Shown here piece by piece: positions 30,010 through 40,700 of a stretch of 64,000 nt of DNA. The notes under the pieces are model-generated. The model was not told where the DNA came from. It did no database searches and was given only the letters and a program-made list of their open reading frames with translations. Origin of the DNA: Angiostrongylus vasorum (taxonomy: Eukaryota > Nematoda > Chromadorea > Rhabditida > Metastrongylidae); contig JADANN010000032.1 in assembly GCA_018806985.1 (NCBI GenBank), forward strand, positions 522,001-586,000, written 5' to 3'. The stretch's first letter is position 1, and every line of letters begins with the position of its first letter. Position numbers and translations under genes: made by a program.

Positions 30010-30600
30010 AATCAAAGAAGTCACCGACCAACTAAAGGACCCGAAAATCCGCGCTCACTTTTTTTGATTCAACAGTGCTCCAAACGCTGTTATGTACCCG
30101 AGACCTAGGCTGAAACTTCAACCACTTCAGGGATAATACGCACTACTCATCGAGTGCTTGAATGATGTCTTCTGAAATGTAACCGGCACACATAACATCT
30201 AGGCGGATCGCGAAGCTATGATCTTCGTAATCTATTTCATCTTCGAAAGCCAGGCGGACACACATCGATGGTGAAACATAGATGAGCCGGTCATATAATA
30301 AGAACAGGCCACACACAGACGAAAAGGACTATAGAGTGGACTCTAAAAAGGATGCATGCGTCCCCTGGGACGGCTATCTACACGCTGGGCGGACGTGCTC
30401 GTAACCAAAGTCAAACAGCTGTACTTTTAACTGCAGTTGTTTTACAAATCATGGTGTGAAACTCAACCCACCACCATACTCGAATGAAACTACAACCACG
30501 GTGGACAATTGCGAAAGGACGAAACTAGTGGAAAATGTACTGATATCCGTACAACTCGTGAAAACGAACCGATCAAATATCCACATAGGTAAGTGAGTTA
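30010..30600 (+). mobile_element. RTE-type LINE 3' fragment
   Basis: Begins in the post-RT region (EGIKEVTDQLKDPKIRAHFF, followed in a shifted frame by the block with AETSTTSG) and runs to the LINE 3' end near GATCAAATATCCACATAGG. It meets the next LINE tail to tail. Confidence 0.65.
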
Positions 30601-30609
30601 TTCTGTCTT

Positions 30610-33600
30610 TGCTGGTATACTCTGGAATATTTCGATAGTTGAACGGCCCGTCTTCATGGGTTATGGGGGGCGTCAGCATAATTTCCATTGGTCTCTCACT
30701 CGTGCAGTCGTCGTTCATGGTGGTGGTCTTCTCCGAGCATGGTGACGTCCGCGAGGGTTATTCCTAATACCTAAAATCGTTTCCATCTGCGAGTGGAGAT
30801 GGTTGACATCAGCCACGAACACTTTCGCTTATCGTGTGGGCGGTTTTCCAAGACGATGTTTGTATTCTGTTAGACGTCACTCGACTGCTCTTTTCGTTCA
30901 ACTGCCATCTGTTCTTGTTACTATGTGACTCGCCCATCTGTGTCTACCCATGTGTATTCTCCTGGATCCGGATGGGGGTAGGTTTCGAAGACCTGAACTG
31001 CGCATTCCGGCTAAACGTTGTGAGTGACGGTTAAATTTCGGAAGATATCGTTCAAGCGCTCTGTAGATGGTGTGCACTTTCCCTGACATCGTCGAAATCT
31101 GCGGAACCTATCTCTCTGCGCCATAACAGAGCGTTGAAAGAACTGCTGAATCAAAAATGTGAGCCCAGAGTCTCGGATCCGTTAGTTACTCGGTGGTTTC
31201 TCTCAGAGGCCCGAATGCGGCCAGTGCTGCTCTCCTTACTCTTTCTAATTCCTCATGTTGTTCTGCATGTTCACTGAACGTCAGAGGTACAAGTACGAGG
31301 TGGTTTTTGTAATCAGAGAACCATCCAGCTCGATTTCTTTCTTCACTTTCGCACCATGGATTCCTTTCGAACTAGGTCTTCGTCCCATTTATGCGCGATC
31401 TAATCTTCTTTTCCCGTCCGTTTAATCAAATGAGCATGGTCTCTGCTTCACTGGTACTACTCCAAAACAGGACGATGTCATCCGCGAAAAAAAAGAGGAA
31501 TTTTCCGTCAATGCCTATGTCTTTCTTGTTCCAAACGAGTGACTTCAATATCAACTGCAGTGCGTCGGGAAACAGCCTTAGCCAGATGACGTCGCATTCA
31601 CAAACCATTTTTCCCATAGGTGTGATAAGGATTGGATGGAAAAGCTGTATTTTCGTGCTGTAGTTCTAGTAAACAGTCAGCCCTTCTTCCAATATAGGAC
31701 GAGTACTCTCCTTGATCGACGAGCACTGCATGCTAGACAAAGGTTAGGACGAGAGGCAGATTGTATTCCCGGTATTCTACGACGCGTGGCACGCTTTGGA
31801 AGGGATACATGCATCATAATCCATGTCGAAATCCCGCTTGCTCAAATTCTTGTACCTCATCCAAGGTCTTCGGTATGCACAAAAGGATAATCTTCGTGAA
31901 CAGCTTGTGAGTACATTCAACAAGCATATTGGACTGTAGCCACGAAAATAGCGCAGTGATTAGTGATGCCGTCGGTCAAGAAGCAAAAGCACTAATTCAA
32001 CCCCCCGCCCCAACGCTCACCTCCATTTCATGTGGACTGCCTTAGCCCCCCTATCTCCAACATAGCAAAAAAAAATTGACCCCACCAGCGTTCTACGATA
32101 TTGGTTAAGAAAATGAAACCCTCAAGCAGCAGCTGGAACAACATGCGAAATATTCGAAGACCACTGTAGAAGATGAATGCGAGAAAAATGAACCGAACGC
32201 AGCAAGAAGTGCTGCAATCCACGCAGCACATGTGATGACGGTTCACGTAAAAATCAAAAAAGCCTTATCCCTACGGTCAAATTCTCAGGTAGGATAACAC
32301 TGAGCGAGATCCTCCACAGGTCTGTGATCTTCTCTTTCCGAGGATAACATGTCATGTGGGTTGCTAGAAGTACACGTAATTTGTGGCCTCCAGCTCTCAG
32401 GAAATCGGCGGTGATACTACTGGGTCATGGAACCGTGCGTCTCCTCATTCGTTATATCGCAGCTCCACCTTCAGAGGATAGAAATCCAGGCGGTTTTTCA
32501 CCAGCGGGGATTCCGGGTTCTAAAACCGGGTTATGGAGTGAAAAACGTTCATATAGAACCTTCTCGTTATCAATTCGATATCATCGCGGAATGTAATGCT
32601 AGTCCTATCTTCGTTTATCAAGGCATATAGTGGAACACTATTGATCGCATGGATCCTAACTGCAATTCTTCAGATGAAAGAATTTGTGAACTGCTTCGAG
32701 TAACTTTTTTCTACCTATACCGATGTAAATCCTACTGCATAGATCTTCAACAGTTTGTATTTATTATTAGCTGTGTTATATCTGTTGCAGTAGTATGAAG
32801 CTTCAGTTTCGTTCTTTTTTTTGAGTAACACCTTAGTAATAATGGTGATGTGGTCTAAACTTGTTTGAAGAACTGAGGCATGTCCGACGCAAGTTCTAAG
32901 TCCATCGACAAGCAGTGTGTAAACCTCGGTCGAGTCTTCATTTATTTGCCAGTCGCGTGAACAAATTATTAAGAATATCCTCGTTGTACACGACTTGTTT
33001 CCTTTCCCTAACCTGTATTCATTTTCCTTGGGCGTTCCTAGTCAAGCATTGAAGTCTCCAACAACGAATTTATGTATGGGCTTCTCGTTGTGGACTACTT
33101 CCTCCAGCTGGTTGTAGAACACGTCCAATTCGCTTTCGTTGGCTGTTTAATTCGGTAAGTAACAGTTGATGATACTGACTTTCTTTTGACACTGATGTTG
33201 GACACGAAGAATGGTCAAGCGCTGTGATAGGATTTTGTGAGACGCGCCTTGTTGGGAAATAGATGGATGTACGACAAAGCCACCGTCTCCCACATTTGGC
33301 GACGGAAATTTCCATCTACGAATGATAAAGGTTCCGTCATCTAACAAGGAATTTCGATCTCTCTGGTTTTCGTCTCTATTAGGGCGATCACGTGGAATTT
33401 GATACGACGAGCGGCCTCAAAAAAGGCATGAATGTCGGCGTCTGAAGAGGCACCTACTGTTATAGGTGCAGAGCAAAAAGGCTGTTTCTATGGCGCATCG
33501 TGAGCGTGCTCGTTTTGTCCATTTCCAGTGATGTCTTATCCAACCCGAAATTTGATCGCCTCTCACCGGTTGCCCTACCGCCTGAAATCGTAGACAGGGG

Positions 33601-33630
33601 CGCCGTGTGTCCGGACTAATGAAACTGGAG
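30610..33630 (-). mobile_element. near full-length RTE-type LINE, decayed
   Basis: Minus strand, 5' to 3': the endonuclease with FVVGDFNA read from about 33090-33065 and a VVHPSI block near 33250. The RT follows at about 32700-31400 (for instance IVLFWSSTSEAETMLI at 31480-31430), then the Arg-rich C-terminal region to about 30720 and a tail with CATGAAGACGGGCCGTTC. Many frameshifts and stops. A SINE family D copy is inserted at 31935-32245. Short ORFs through here are fragments of the former polyprotein or shadows. Confidence 0.75.
31935..32245 (+). repeat. tRNA-derived SINE, family D, nested in the LINE
   Basis: Head AAATAGCGCAGTGATTAGTG (A-box-like) and CTAATTCAACCCCC (diverged B box), body ending GAACCGAACGCAGCAAGAAG. 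Family D also occurs at 35610-35975 and 40375-40690. It interrupts the LINE RT, so it arrived later. Confidence 0.55.
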
Positions 33631-33639
33631 ATTTTCTGA

Positions 33640-33945
33640 TTTAGCCACTGTGGTTCCCTGAAGAGTCGAGGTCAGCCTAACCGAAGCGTTCCTCAAGTCG
33701 TCACCACCCCAGGCAGTCGCCGCTCTTGTGAATCAGGGGGAGATTTGCTACTATGCGACTAATTTGATGTCAGGACGGTGGTGATTCCTGCCACTCCTAG
33801 CTGGACTTCCGGATGGAAACGTCGTACTCTTCAGCTTGGAAGTACCTGCTGCAGGGAGGAACTACCCTCCAACACATCGCAGTCCGACACCTAGAAACAC
33901 CTCTCACCCACGATGAGGCGCTAAATCTTTGGAAGGGTTATGGTC
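33640..33945 (-). repeat. short interspersed element, family C, truncated
   Basis: Contains GATTTAGCCACTGTGGTTCC, the AGGACGGTGGTGATTCCTG segment and CCCACGATGAGGCGCTAAA. The LINE-like tail end is missing. Confidence 0.6.
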
Positions 33946-34367
33946 TACAATGTGTATTAGATTGGCTATATATTTTTTCCATAGTTCTCTGTGAATGGCA
34001 TCAATTTTTTAAGGAGCGTCTTCACATTATAAGCCTTCATAATCAGATGTGATTTGAAATTCCCTTTCTTCCAACAGAAAATGACCGAGAGGGCAGAACC
34101 ATATTCAGTTGGTATGTTTTTTGTATCTTAAAATGAATTCTTACCTTTTTGGATTCTTACCAATTTCTAATGACTTCGCGATTCTATACTTTCTTCACAA
34201 GATAATTTTCCCAATTGACGATATGAAGAACGTAATTATATGTAGGTTATATATGCATACATATATAAAATCCGTATATACATATGTATATATACATATA
34301 TACATGTATGTGCATATATATATATATATATATACATGTATGTATAGTGCTTGCCAAATCATTCGCG

Positions 34368-34500
34368 TTGATGGGTGATTGCTGATAGCATCGAAAGAGC
34401 AAAAACACGGCTGAGAGAAAGGCGAAGCAAGGCACTCAGTTGATGTATGGACAGTCCGCGGTAATGGTAACTGTGGGTTCGAAAACGGTGAGAGTCTAGA
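34368..34500 (+). repeat. tRNA-derived SINE, family B, 5' part
   Basis: GGGTGATTGCTGATAGCATC, CACGGCTGAGAGAAAGGCG and a clear B box, CTGTGGGTTCGAAAACGG. The 250 bp before it (34110-34367) is AT-rich with (AT)n tracts. Confidence 0.6.
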
Positions 34501-34686
34501 AGAAGCTGTCTGTTATGCGAATGATAATTTGTTTATTAAGATTTATCTGCTGAAGTTGTAAAAATGTCTCGCTGATTGGATCGCTATTAACTTGATCTTT
34601 CCAGGTTCCAAGAATGGTGAAACCCACCGAAACGCCAGCTATTGCAAATAAATAAATACCGTAGTAATAATCTCGTATTTGCTCGC
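34496..34686 (-). CDS. candidate last exon of a small membrane protein
   Basis: On the minus strand TGTTTTTAG precedes a frame (phase 1) coding GEQIRDYYYGIYLFAIAGVS followed by a Thr/Ile segment and TWKDQVNSDPISETF, ending at TAG 34498-34496. The stretch YYYGIYLFAIAGVSVGFTIL would span a membrane once. It has the look of the 3' exon of a short mitochondrial or ER membrane protein. No upstream exon is firmly linked; a start exon at 37632 on the same strand is one possibility. Confidence 0.3.
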
Positions 34687-34701
34687 CTAAAAACAATTGA
34701 T

Positions 34702-34707
<6 letters not shown>

Positions 34708-34748
<41 letters not shown>

Positions 34749-34802
34749 TATGTGCACATTTATATATACTATATGTACATATGTATATATGCGTATATAC
34801 AC

Positions 34803-34883
<81 letters not shown>
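34708..34883. repeat. long (TA)n microsatellite pair
   Basis: Two TA tracts, 34708-34744 and 34804-34883, the second of about 40 units, with a TATATG-rich spacer. Self-complementary and able to form cruciforms; generates the YIYIYI ORFs on both strands, which are not genes. Confidence 0.95.
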
Positions 34884-34884
<1 letters not shown>

Positions 34885-34914
34885 CCACTCGCGATAGCGC
34901 CTCTTTTCACAATA

Positions 34915-35160
34915 AAAAAACAATTTTTCGATAACTAGAGGAATTGAGAGGTTGTGAAGACGATAATGTTGTAGAAGAGACATTTCTCTAATATTCTGTA
35001 AGTATGAATGATGTGTACGCTGCTATTTACAAGTGTAACTACGATCCACCATGAAAACATACAGGTGTCGGCATTCGGGAGTATTCTGCAGCTTATGTTG
35101 AGTCTATTTCGGTAAATATGTGTCCGTAAATTCTATGCAAAAAATCACCTCTTGTTTTGA
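34915..35160 (+). repeat. dispersed repeat family E
   Basis: Shares CGATAACTAGAGGAATTGAG-type start with 39.6 kb, then TATGAATGATGTGTACGCTG and GCAGCTTATGTTGAGTCTA. Non-coding. Confidence 0.5.
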
Positions 35161-35609
35161 TTTCCTCTCGATTAGCTATCGAATGAATAAAGTGCGGTAC
35201 AAGTTCCGTAACGCATAGAACTGAAAATAGACAAGATAGCGTCCATACTGTCCAGTTGAGCCGTCATGTATGGATGGATGTACTGTCCATGCCGTCATGA
35301 ATGGGACAAAAATCTTTTTTTTAGGCTTTTTTATTCGAATGACTGTACGAGAAACGTCACAACATTTATCCGCTCCACACTACTCGGCCCATCAACCACC
35401 TCCCACTCATCTAATCGACCATACATTGTCTAAAGAAATTGTTTAGTCTTTATACTTGTATCCTCAATGGCCTACCTTCACGAGTGGTGTGGGCAGCAGC
35501 TTCCACTCTCGCTTGTCTCTCTCGTGCAACCGTAGTCCATGCGATGTTAGCTTCGAGCATTGTGACCGTTTTCGAGGCTCACTCAGCGTAATACAACATT
35601 ATTTAACTA

Positions 35610-35975
35610 GGTAAGAAGCGGGTAGCACAGTGGTACAGATGCCGATAATCATGAGCACGATGCTGATTCGATCCCGATCCGAGCTCACCATGCCTCTCAT
35701 CCCTCTGGGGTTGTGAAATTGGCACCAGTCTCGTCTGGGAAAAAACCACTGTGTGCCATCCAAGTGGGAACATTCTAGCCTGGTTACCTTAGGACTCCAG
35801 GAAGAATCGACTTGACCGGCATTCAACGACACTCAAGGTGATAGGCAAATTCTCAAGCAGCAGCGAGGTGACAAGTGAAAAGCAAGGAGGCTTTAGTGGA
35901 TGATGGATGCGAGGAAACGAACCGAATGCGAGAAATGCTAGGAGTCGCACAGTCGACGTGAAAGATGGGTCATGT
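35610..35975 (+). repeat. tRNA-derived SINE, family D
   Basis: Best copy: GCGGGTAGCACAGTGGTACA (A box) and GATGCTGATTCGATCCCG (B box, near-consensus), followed by a GGGGTTGTGAAATTGGCACC body and a 3' end CGAACCGAATGCGAGAAATG. A Pol III origin is likely. 35161-35609 has nothing recognised. Confidence 0.7.
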
Positions 35976-36189
35976 CAAAGAAAAAATAAGAAAGTATCAT
36001 GTAAAAGAAAAAATAAGAAAATCTTTAAGCACGTTGTTTACAACATCAATGGGAAGTTATGAGAATAAGGGATGAGTCACCTCTGTATCCTCCTCATCAG
36101 AAACGATGTTCTCGTAAAATAGATCTTTTATAAACTATCAGCTGAAGTCACAATGTTTACTTTTTATTTTCTGCCTTCGATAATTTTTT

Positions 36190-36300
36190 ATGGCAGGGTA
36201 TTAAGCGAAAGGAAAGGACAATAGCACGTTCGTTCCCCACCGCAGACACCTGCGGTCCGGAGTTTTGCAAATATTCAGCATTATTGTGGTTGTATTAGCT
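36190..36300 (+). repeat. SINE family B, 3' fragment
   Basis: AGGACAATAGCACGTTCGTT (B-box region), CACCGCAGACACCTGCGG and GGAGTTTTGCAAATATTCAG. The next 440 bp hold no gene I can support. Confidence 0.55.
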
Positions 36301-36735
36301 GAAGGAAACAGCATCTCAGGTCCGACGTCAAGCACAATGGTCCCTGTCGGACATAGGGTATCAAATGATTGCAAAAAGATTGGAAAGAAACTTCCGCGAA
36401 CCTAAATAAGCTACCGGGGAAAAATTGAAGACAAATCATGCTCGCCGTCGTGTGGAGCCTCAAACTGTTTGGTCGTGAATGACTTAAAAACCTTAAGTGA
36501 ATAGGCGGAAAATTGCATAAAGCATATAGTTGGGTCAAGGCAAGAATAAGTAGACTAAAATCGCAGTCAACCCTTGGTGTTCCTTAAACCCCTAGATCTG
36601 GGCAACGGACCTGGAGTTCAAGAATGTTTGGGCCGTTAAGGAAAACTCTAAGACCTAATCCTTCAATGTTCTACACAAACTTAAAGTACTATGGAGTCGG
36701 GCATATAACAGATGATAGCAGCATAACAAATAACA

Positions 36736-36745
<10 letters not shown>

Positions 36746-36791
<46 letters not shown>
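36746..36791. repeat. (ATA)n microsatellite
   Basis: About 14 ATA/AAT units, coding poly-Asn in one frame; not a gene. Confidence 0.95.
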
Positions 36792-36792
<1 letters not shown>

Positions 36793-36984
36793 GTAAAATT
36801 TACTTCGAAAGATAAAGCCACTCTAGATATTGACTTTTTTGGGAAATCGTGAAAAGGATCAGAATATACAGTGATGATATTATTTACTCAGATTCGAGTG
36901 CTAGTACACAAGAATCCAACGGATTCTCCTCATTGTCGATTGGAAACTTTCCAGTGAAGTGAAGTTTGCGAAATATAACTTCAA

Positions 36985-37275
36985 TGATGCTGAGATACTG
37001 GCAAAACTCCGGACGGTAGGTGTCTACGGTGGGGAACGAAACGCTCTGTTATCCTTTCCTATAGAGAATCCCTCTATCAGATAGAAAATTCTCTATCTAC
37101 CTAATCAATGCATTCTATGACCCATGGAGAATTTTCTATCTGATAGAGGAATTCTCTATATTTCCAAGGGAGGAACGCGTTCACCACCACAGCATGCGGG
37201 TCTTTCGTTTCGCCTATCTCTCGGCTAGTTCTATCGATCTTTTGCCATCAGCAATCACCCGTTAGCGGGATTGAC
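36985..37275 (-). repeat. SINE family B interrupted by a hairpin element
   Basis: Family B landmarks flank an insertion: TGCTGAGATACTGGC and GGAACGAAACGCTCTGTTAT to the left, GGAACGCGTTCACCACCAC and CAGCAATCACCCGTTAGCGG to the right. The insertion is the palindrome at 37060-37160. Confidence 0.65.
37060..37160. mobile_element. 101-bp near-perfect hairpin insertion
   Basis: Arms 37060-37093 and 37127-37160 are 34 bp each with a single mismatch (TATAGAGAATCCCTCTATCA against the complement of the right arm, which has TTCC in place of TCCC); the loop is 33 bp. Also internally repetitive (ATAGA motifs). A young foldback MITE is the simplest reading. Confidence 0.7.
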
Positions 37276-37694
37276 CGGAAAAAGAAGTGAAGTTTACCAG
37301 CTTATCGATTCCAAGAAGATATTGATTACTTACGACGAGGTTAAATGAAACTCGGTTTTCGGAGATGGATTCAATTAGTTATTAATTGCAGTCTACGGAA
37401 CGGATATATATGTATGTATATGAGTATATACAAGTGTACATAAGCGTATACATATATATATATATATACATATATGTATATACATAGTAATAGTTATGGT
37501 GTATACAGACGCATACACTACGGACGAGATCTCGCCGTACAGCCGTTGCGTCATGTGTGCGTATTGATTTCGGACGCGTAGCTTAACCAGTTGGGCACGC
37601 ATTGTCCAAGCCATCACATCAGCTGCTACCATTTCTCTATCACAAACCTTCTATTCCATCACTTTTAAGTATTCCTTAGAGTTTACGACCTTAA

Positions 37695-37765
37695 TTTTCA
37701 GATGCTAGAAGAGACTTATCGTAGGTACCAATAATTACGTCTTTACTGCGATCACACTTAACACT
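37695..37765 (+). promoter_or_regulatory. unc-16 5' leader: probable trans-splice site and short uORF
   Basis: AATTTTCAG ends at 37701 with no coding exon upstream, so it is a good spliced-leader acceptor. The leader that follows (64 nt) starts with an ATG at 37702 opening a ten-codon uORF (ATGCTAGAAGAG ... TAA at 37732-37734) ahead of the real start at 37766. Confidence 0.45.
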
Positions 37766-40700
37766 ATGAATGAAATGCAAGAGTCGACTGCGAGTGGATC
37801 ACCAACCGAGGTGAGCTGTCTTTGTCTCATATTATCGATTTTTCGATTTTAAATGTTCTCGTATGAAGTTAGCTTCCAAGAATGAGTAATGCCGATCGTA
37901 TCTTGTTCGATTATGTAGTATTTTATGGAAGACGAGTCAATGTTTAAAGATAAAGTGGTAAGATTGAGAAATTTAGTTAGATGGGCGCAAAATATGAGAA
38001 CTTCGCTACACATCGTCCAGCACTCGGCGGGTAATCATTCTAACCATATTGTTGAGCGATTGTCGTGTCGACATTTTGCAACGAATGTCTTGACATGTTA
38101 ATGTAATTTATAAATGAACGGTTGACGGTGTTCCCATGTTTTTGGAAAGATGTGTTGTCACTTTCTATGAGTTACATTACCTACTTACTTGGATACTTGG
38201 ATGGCCCGTCTTCACTGGTTTTGTGGCCCCAGCATATTTCCCATTTTCTCGTAGTTTTGCTGATTTAGCCATTGTGGTTCCCTGGAGTCCTGAGGACAGC
38301 CTGGCCAAAGTCTGTTCTAGGTCTTCACCATCACAGGCAGTCGCAGCCCTTCTTGATCAGAGGGAGATTTGTCACCATGAGACTAGTTTCATACCAGTAC
38401 GGTGGTGGATCCTGGTATTGGTTCACTCTTAGCTAGGCTTCCTGATGGAAACACCGAACTGCTTCTCAGCTTGGAAGACCTTACCAGTGGGATGAATCCC
38501 CCGCTGTACATCGCAGTCTGACACCCAGGAACACCTCCCAGCCACGACAAAGCGGTAAACCGTTGGGAGGATGAGTTGCTCTCTCACTATGGCCTGAGTT
38601 ACATTGATATGCATTAAATTACGCGAAGATTATCTCTCTTGCTTTTAAACTGCTAAGTTGCTGAGTTGTTACTTCAAGTGCTCTCTGCTCTATATTTTAT
38701 TAATCTGGTATAAATATGCTCACAGATAGTGTATGGTGGGACTGTTTCACCAACGGGTGACGAGCATCGTAATATGTCTGAAAAGGTGCAAAATATGGCA
38801 TCGGCGATTTATCGTGAATTCGAGCTGATGATTCAAAAACATGGTGAAGATGGAGTCAAGACGTTGATGCCGTTAGTCGTTAACGTACTTGAAGCATTAG
38901 ATCTAGCGTTTTTGGAGCGTGAAGAGCAGGCCGTCGATCAAGAAATGCTCAAGGAGGACAATGAACAACTTGTCACTCAGTATGAGAGAGAAAAACAGCT
39001 AAGAAAGCAAGCAGAGCAGGTAGTTGTGAATCCCTTCCAGGAACAGTGCCTTTTTTGTGGAGAGTGTTCCTTTTTGCTGACTATTGCACTGTTGCTTTTA
39101 TCCTTCTTGTCTCCAGAAGTATATGGAGATTGAAGACACTCTTCTTGGTCAGAATAAAGAGTTGGAAGGGAAGATTGAATCTCTGGAGTCAATCATGAGA
39201 ATGTTAGAACTTAAGGCAAAGAATGCATCTGATCACGGTTTGTTTTTTCGTGTTTTTTTTTGAGTTTTCGGCATGATCCCTTTTATACATATGTTTTCGC
39301 ATGAGTGTCCACACTTGACTTCATGCGTTTTTTTCATCCATATTTCATCTAAAGCGAAGGCATAAAGTAACAATAAGCTTGTCGGGTACTTCAAGGGTAA
39401 CAGTGTTCTTTCAAATTCTCTCTAAGGAAAAGTAGTCGCGGTTGCCCTCCATAACTTTATCATCGTTCCACATTTGGGCGTCCCAGTATATGGGCGAGAA
39501 TAGTTAGCACGTAATTCCTAACCCCTAATTTTGTTTGGTTAGAGAATAGAACGACGCCTTGTTCTCAGCAGTGATAGGGTTTCTGGTCTTTAACAATATA
39601 CGATGATTTTTCGTCAGCTAGAGGACTTGAGGATTTGAGAAGGCCATAGAGTTATGGAATTTTGCTCTATAGCTGTAGGTTTTGAATGACATATGTGATA
39701 CTATCTATTTTGTTCCACCATGGTCCACATCCTAGATACACTACTGTCAACATTTGGAAGCGTTTCACAGGTTATGTTGAGTCTACTTTTATATTTTCTA
39801 TACGTCCTCATTCCATACAATGGGCACGATTCATCGTATTGGCGGGAAATAAGGGATTTGGCGATTACTAGTCGGATTTCCGTCAATAAACTCGTTGGAA
39901 AAGATTTTCTTTTGTAAATAATTATGCTGCAAGAGCAGCTTTCCACATGGGACTCCTAGCGTGAGATCTCTTTTGGATAAGCAATCGAGTCAGCACAAAA
40001 GTGCGGTAAAAGAGCTCTGTGGAATGACATAAAAACGCTGAAAAAGACCCACCAGGATACAATGCGGGCCGTCCGATTTTCCGTAAAATATTTGTATCTC
40101 ATGCAATGCATCTTGCGCATTGTGTATTGACAAGCTCGAATGTTGATTTGCAACCTCGACGAGTTCTGGGATTCAACGCATCTTATCGTTTTAGTGTGAC
40201 AAGCGAATTTGTAGTTAGTGCTGCTGAATCACAGGAACGTAATGCCACACAGTGAATTTTGCGGGTACAGAACAACAAGCAAGGGAAATAATTCTTTCTT
40301 TTGAGATTGTTTCACAGACGTTTTGCCTGTCTATTAGTACCTGCAGAAGACTTTTTAAACAAATTTTAGTAGAAATTTTTTAGGACTAGGTCATAGCCCT
40401 GCAAATTAACCCTTGTTCAACTTTGCACCTGAGCAACCAAGCTTCCATACATTCGGGGTCCGTGGATTGGTACCAGTCTTGTTTGTAGCTGTAGGGAAAT
40501 CCACCTGTGCTTGCGACGACCTGTGATAAAGGTTTAGGGAAAAGAGAAAGTTTCAAGACATTCATGAAGAGAACGGAAATCCTTAATGAGCAACCGAACA
40601 CAAACGCAAGATAGGAAGACATTCGTGGATAATAGTTGCGAAGAGGATACGAACATTATGAAAGAGTGCTGGGGTCTGCGCATTATGTCATGTCAGATCG

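Noticed and set aside
34697..34983. ORFs of repeated YI residues on both strands
   Set aside because: Pure translation of (TA)n microsatellite.
36290..36700. Possible Tc1-type transposase remnant (IGYQMIAKRLERNFR)
   Set aside because: Only a weak resemblance to the helix-turn-helix region and no catalytic motif.
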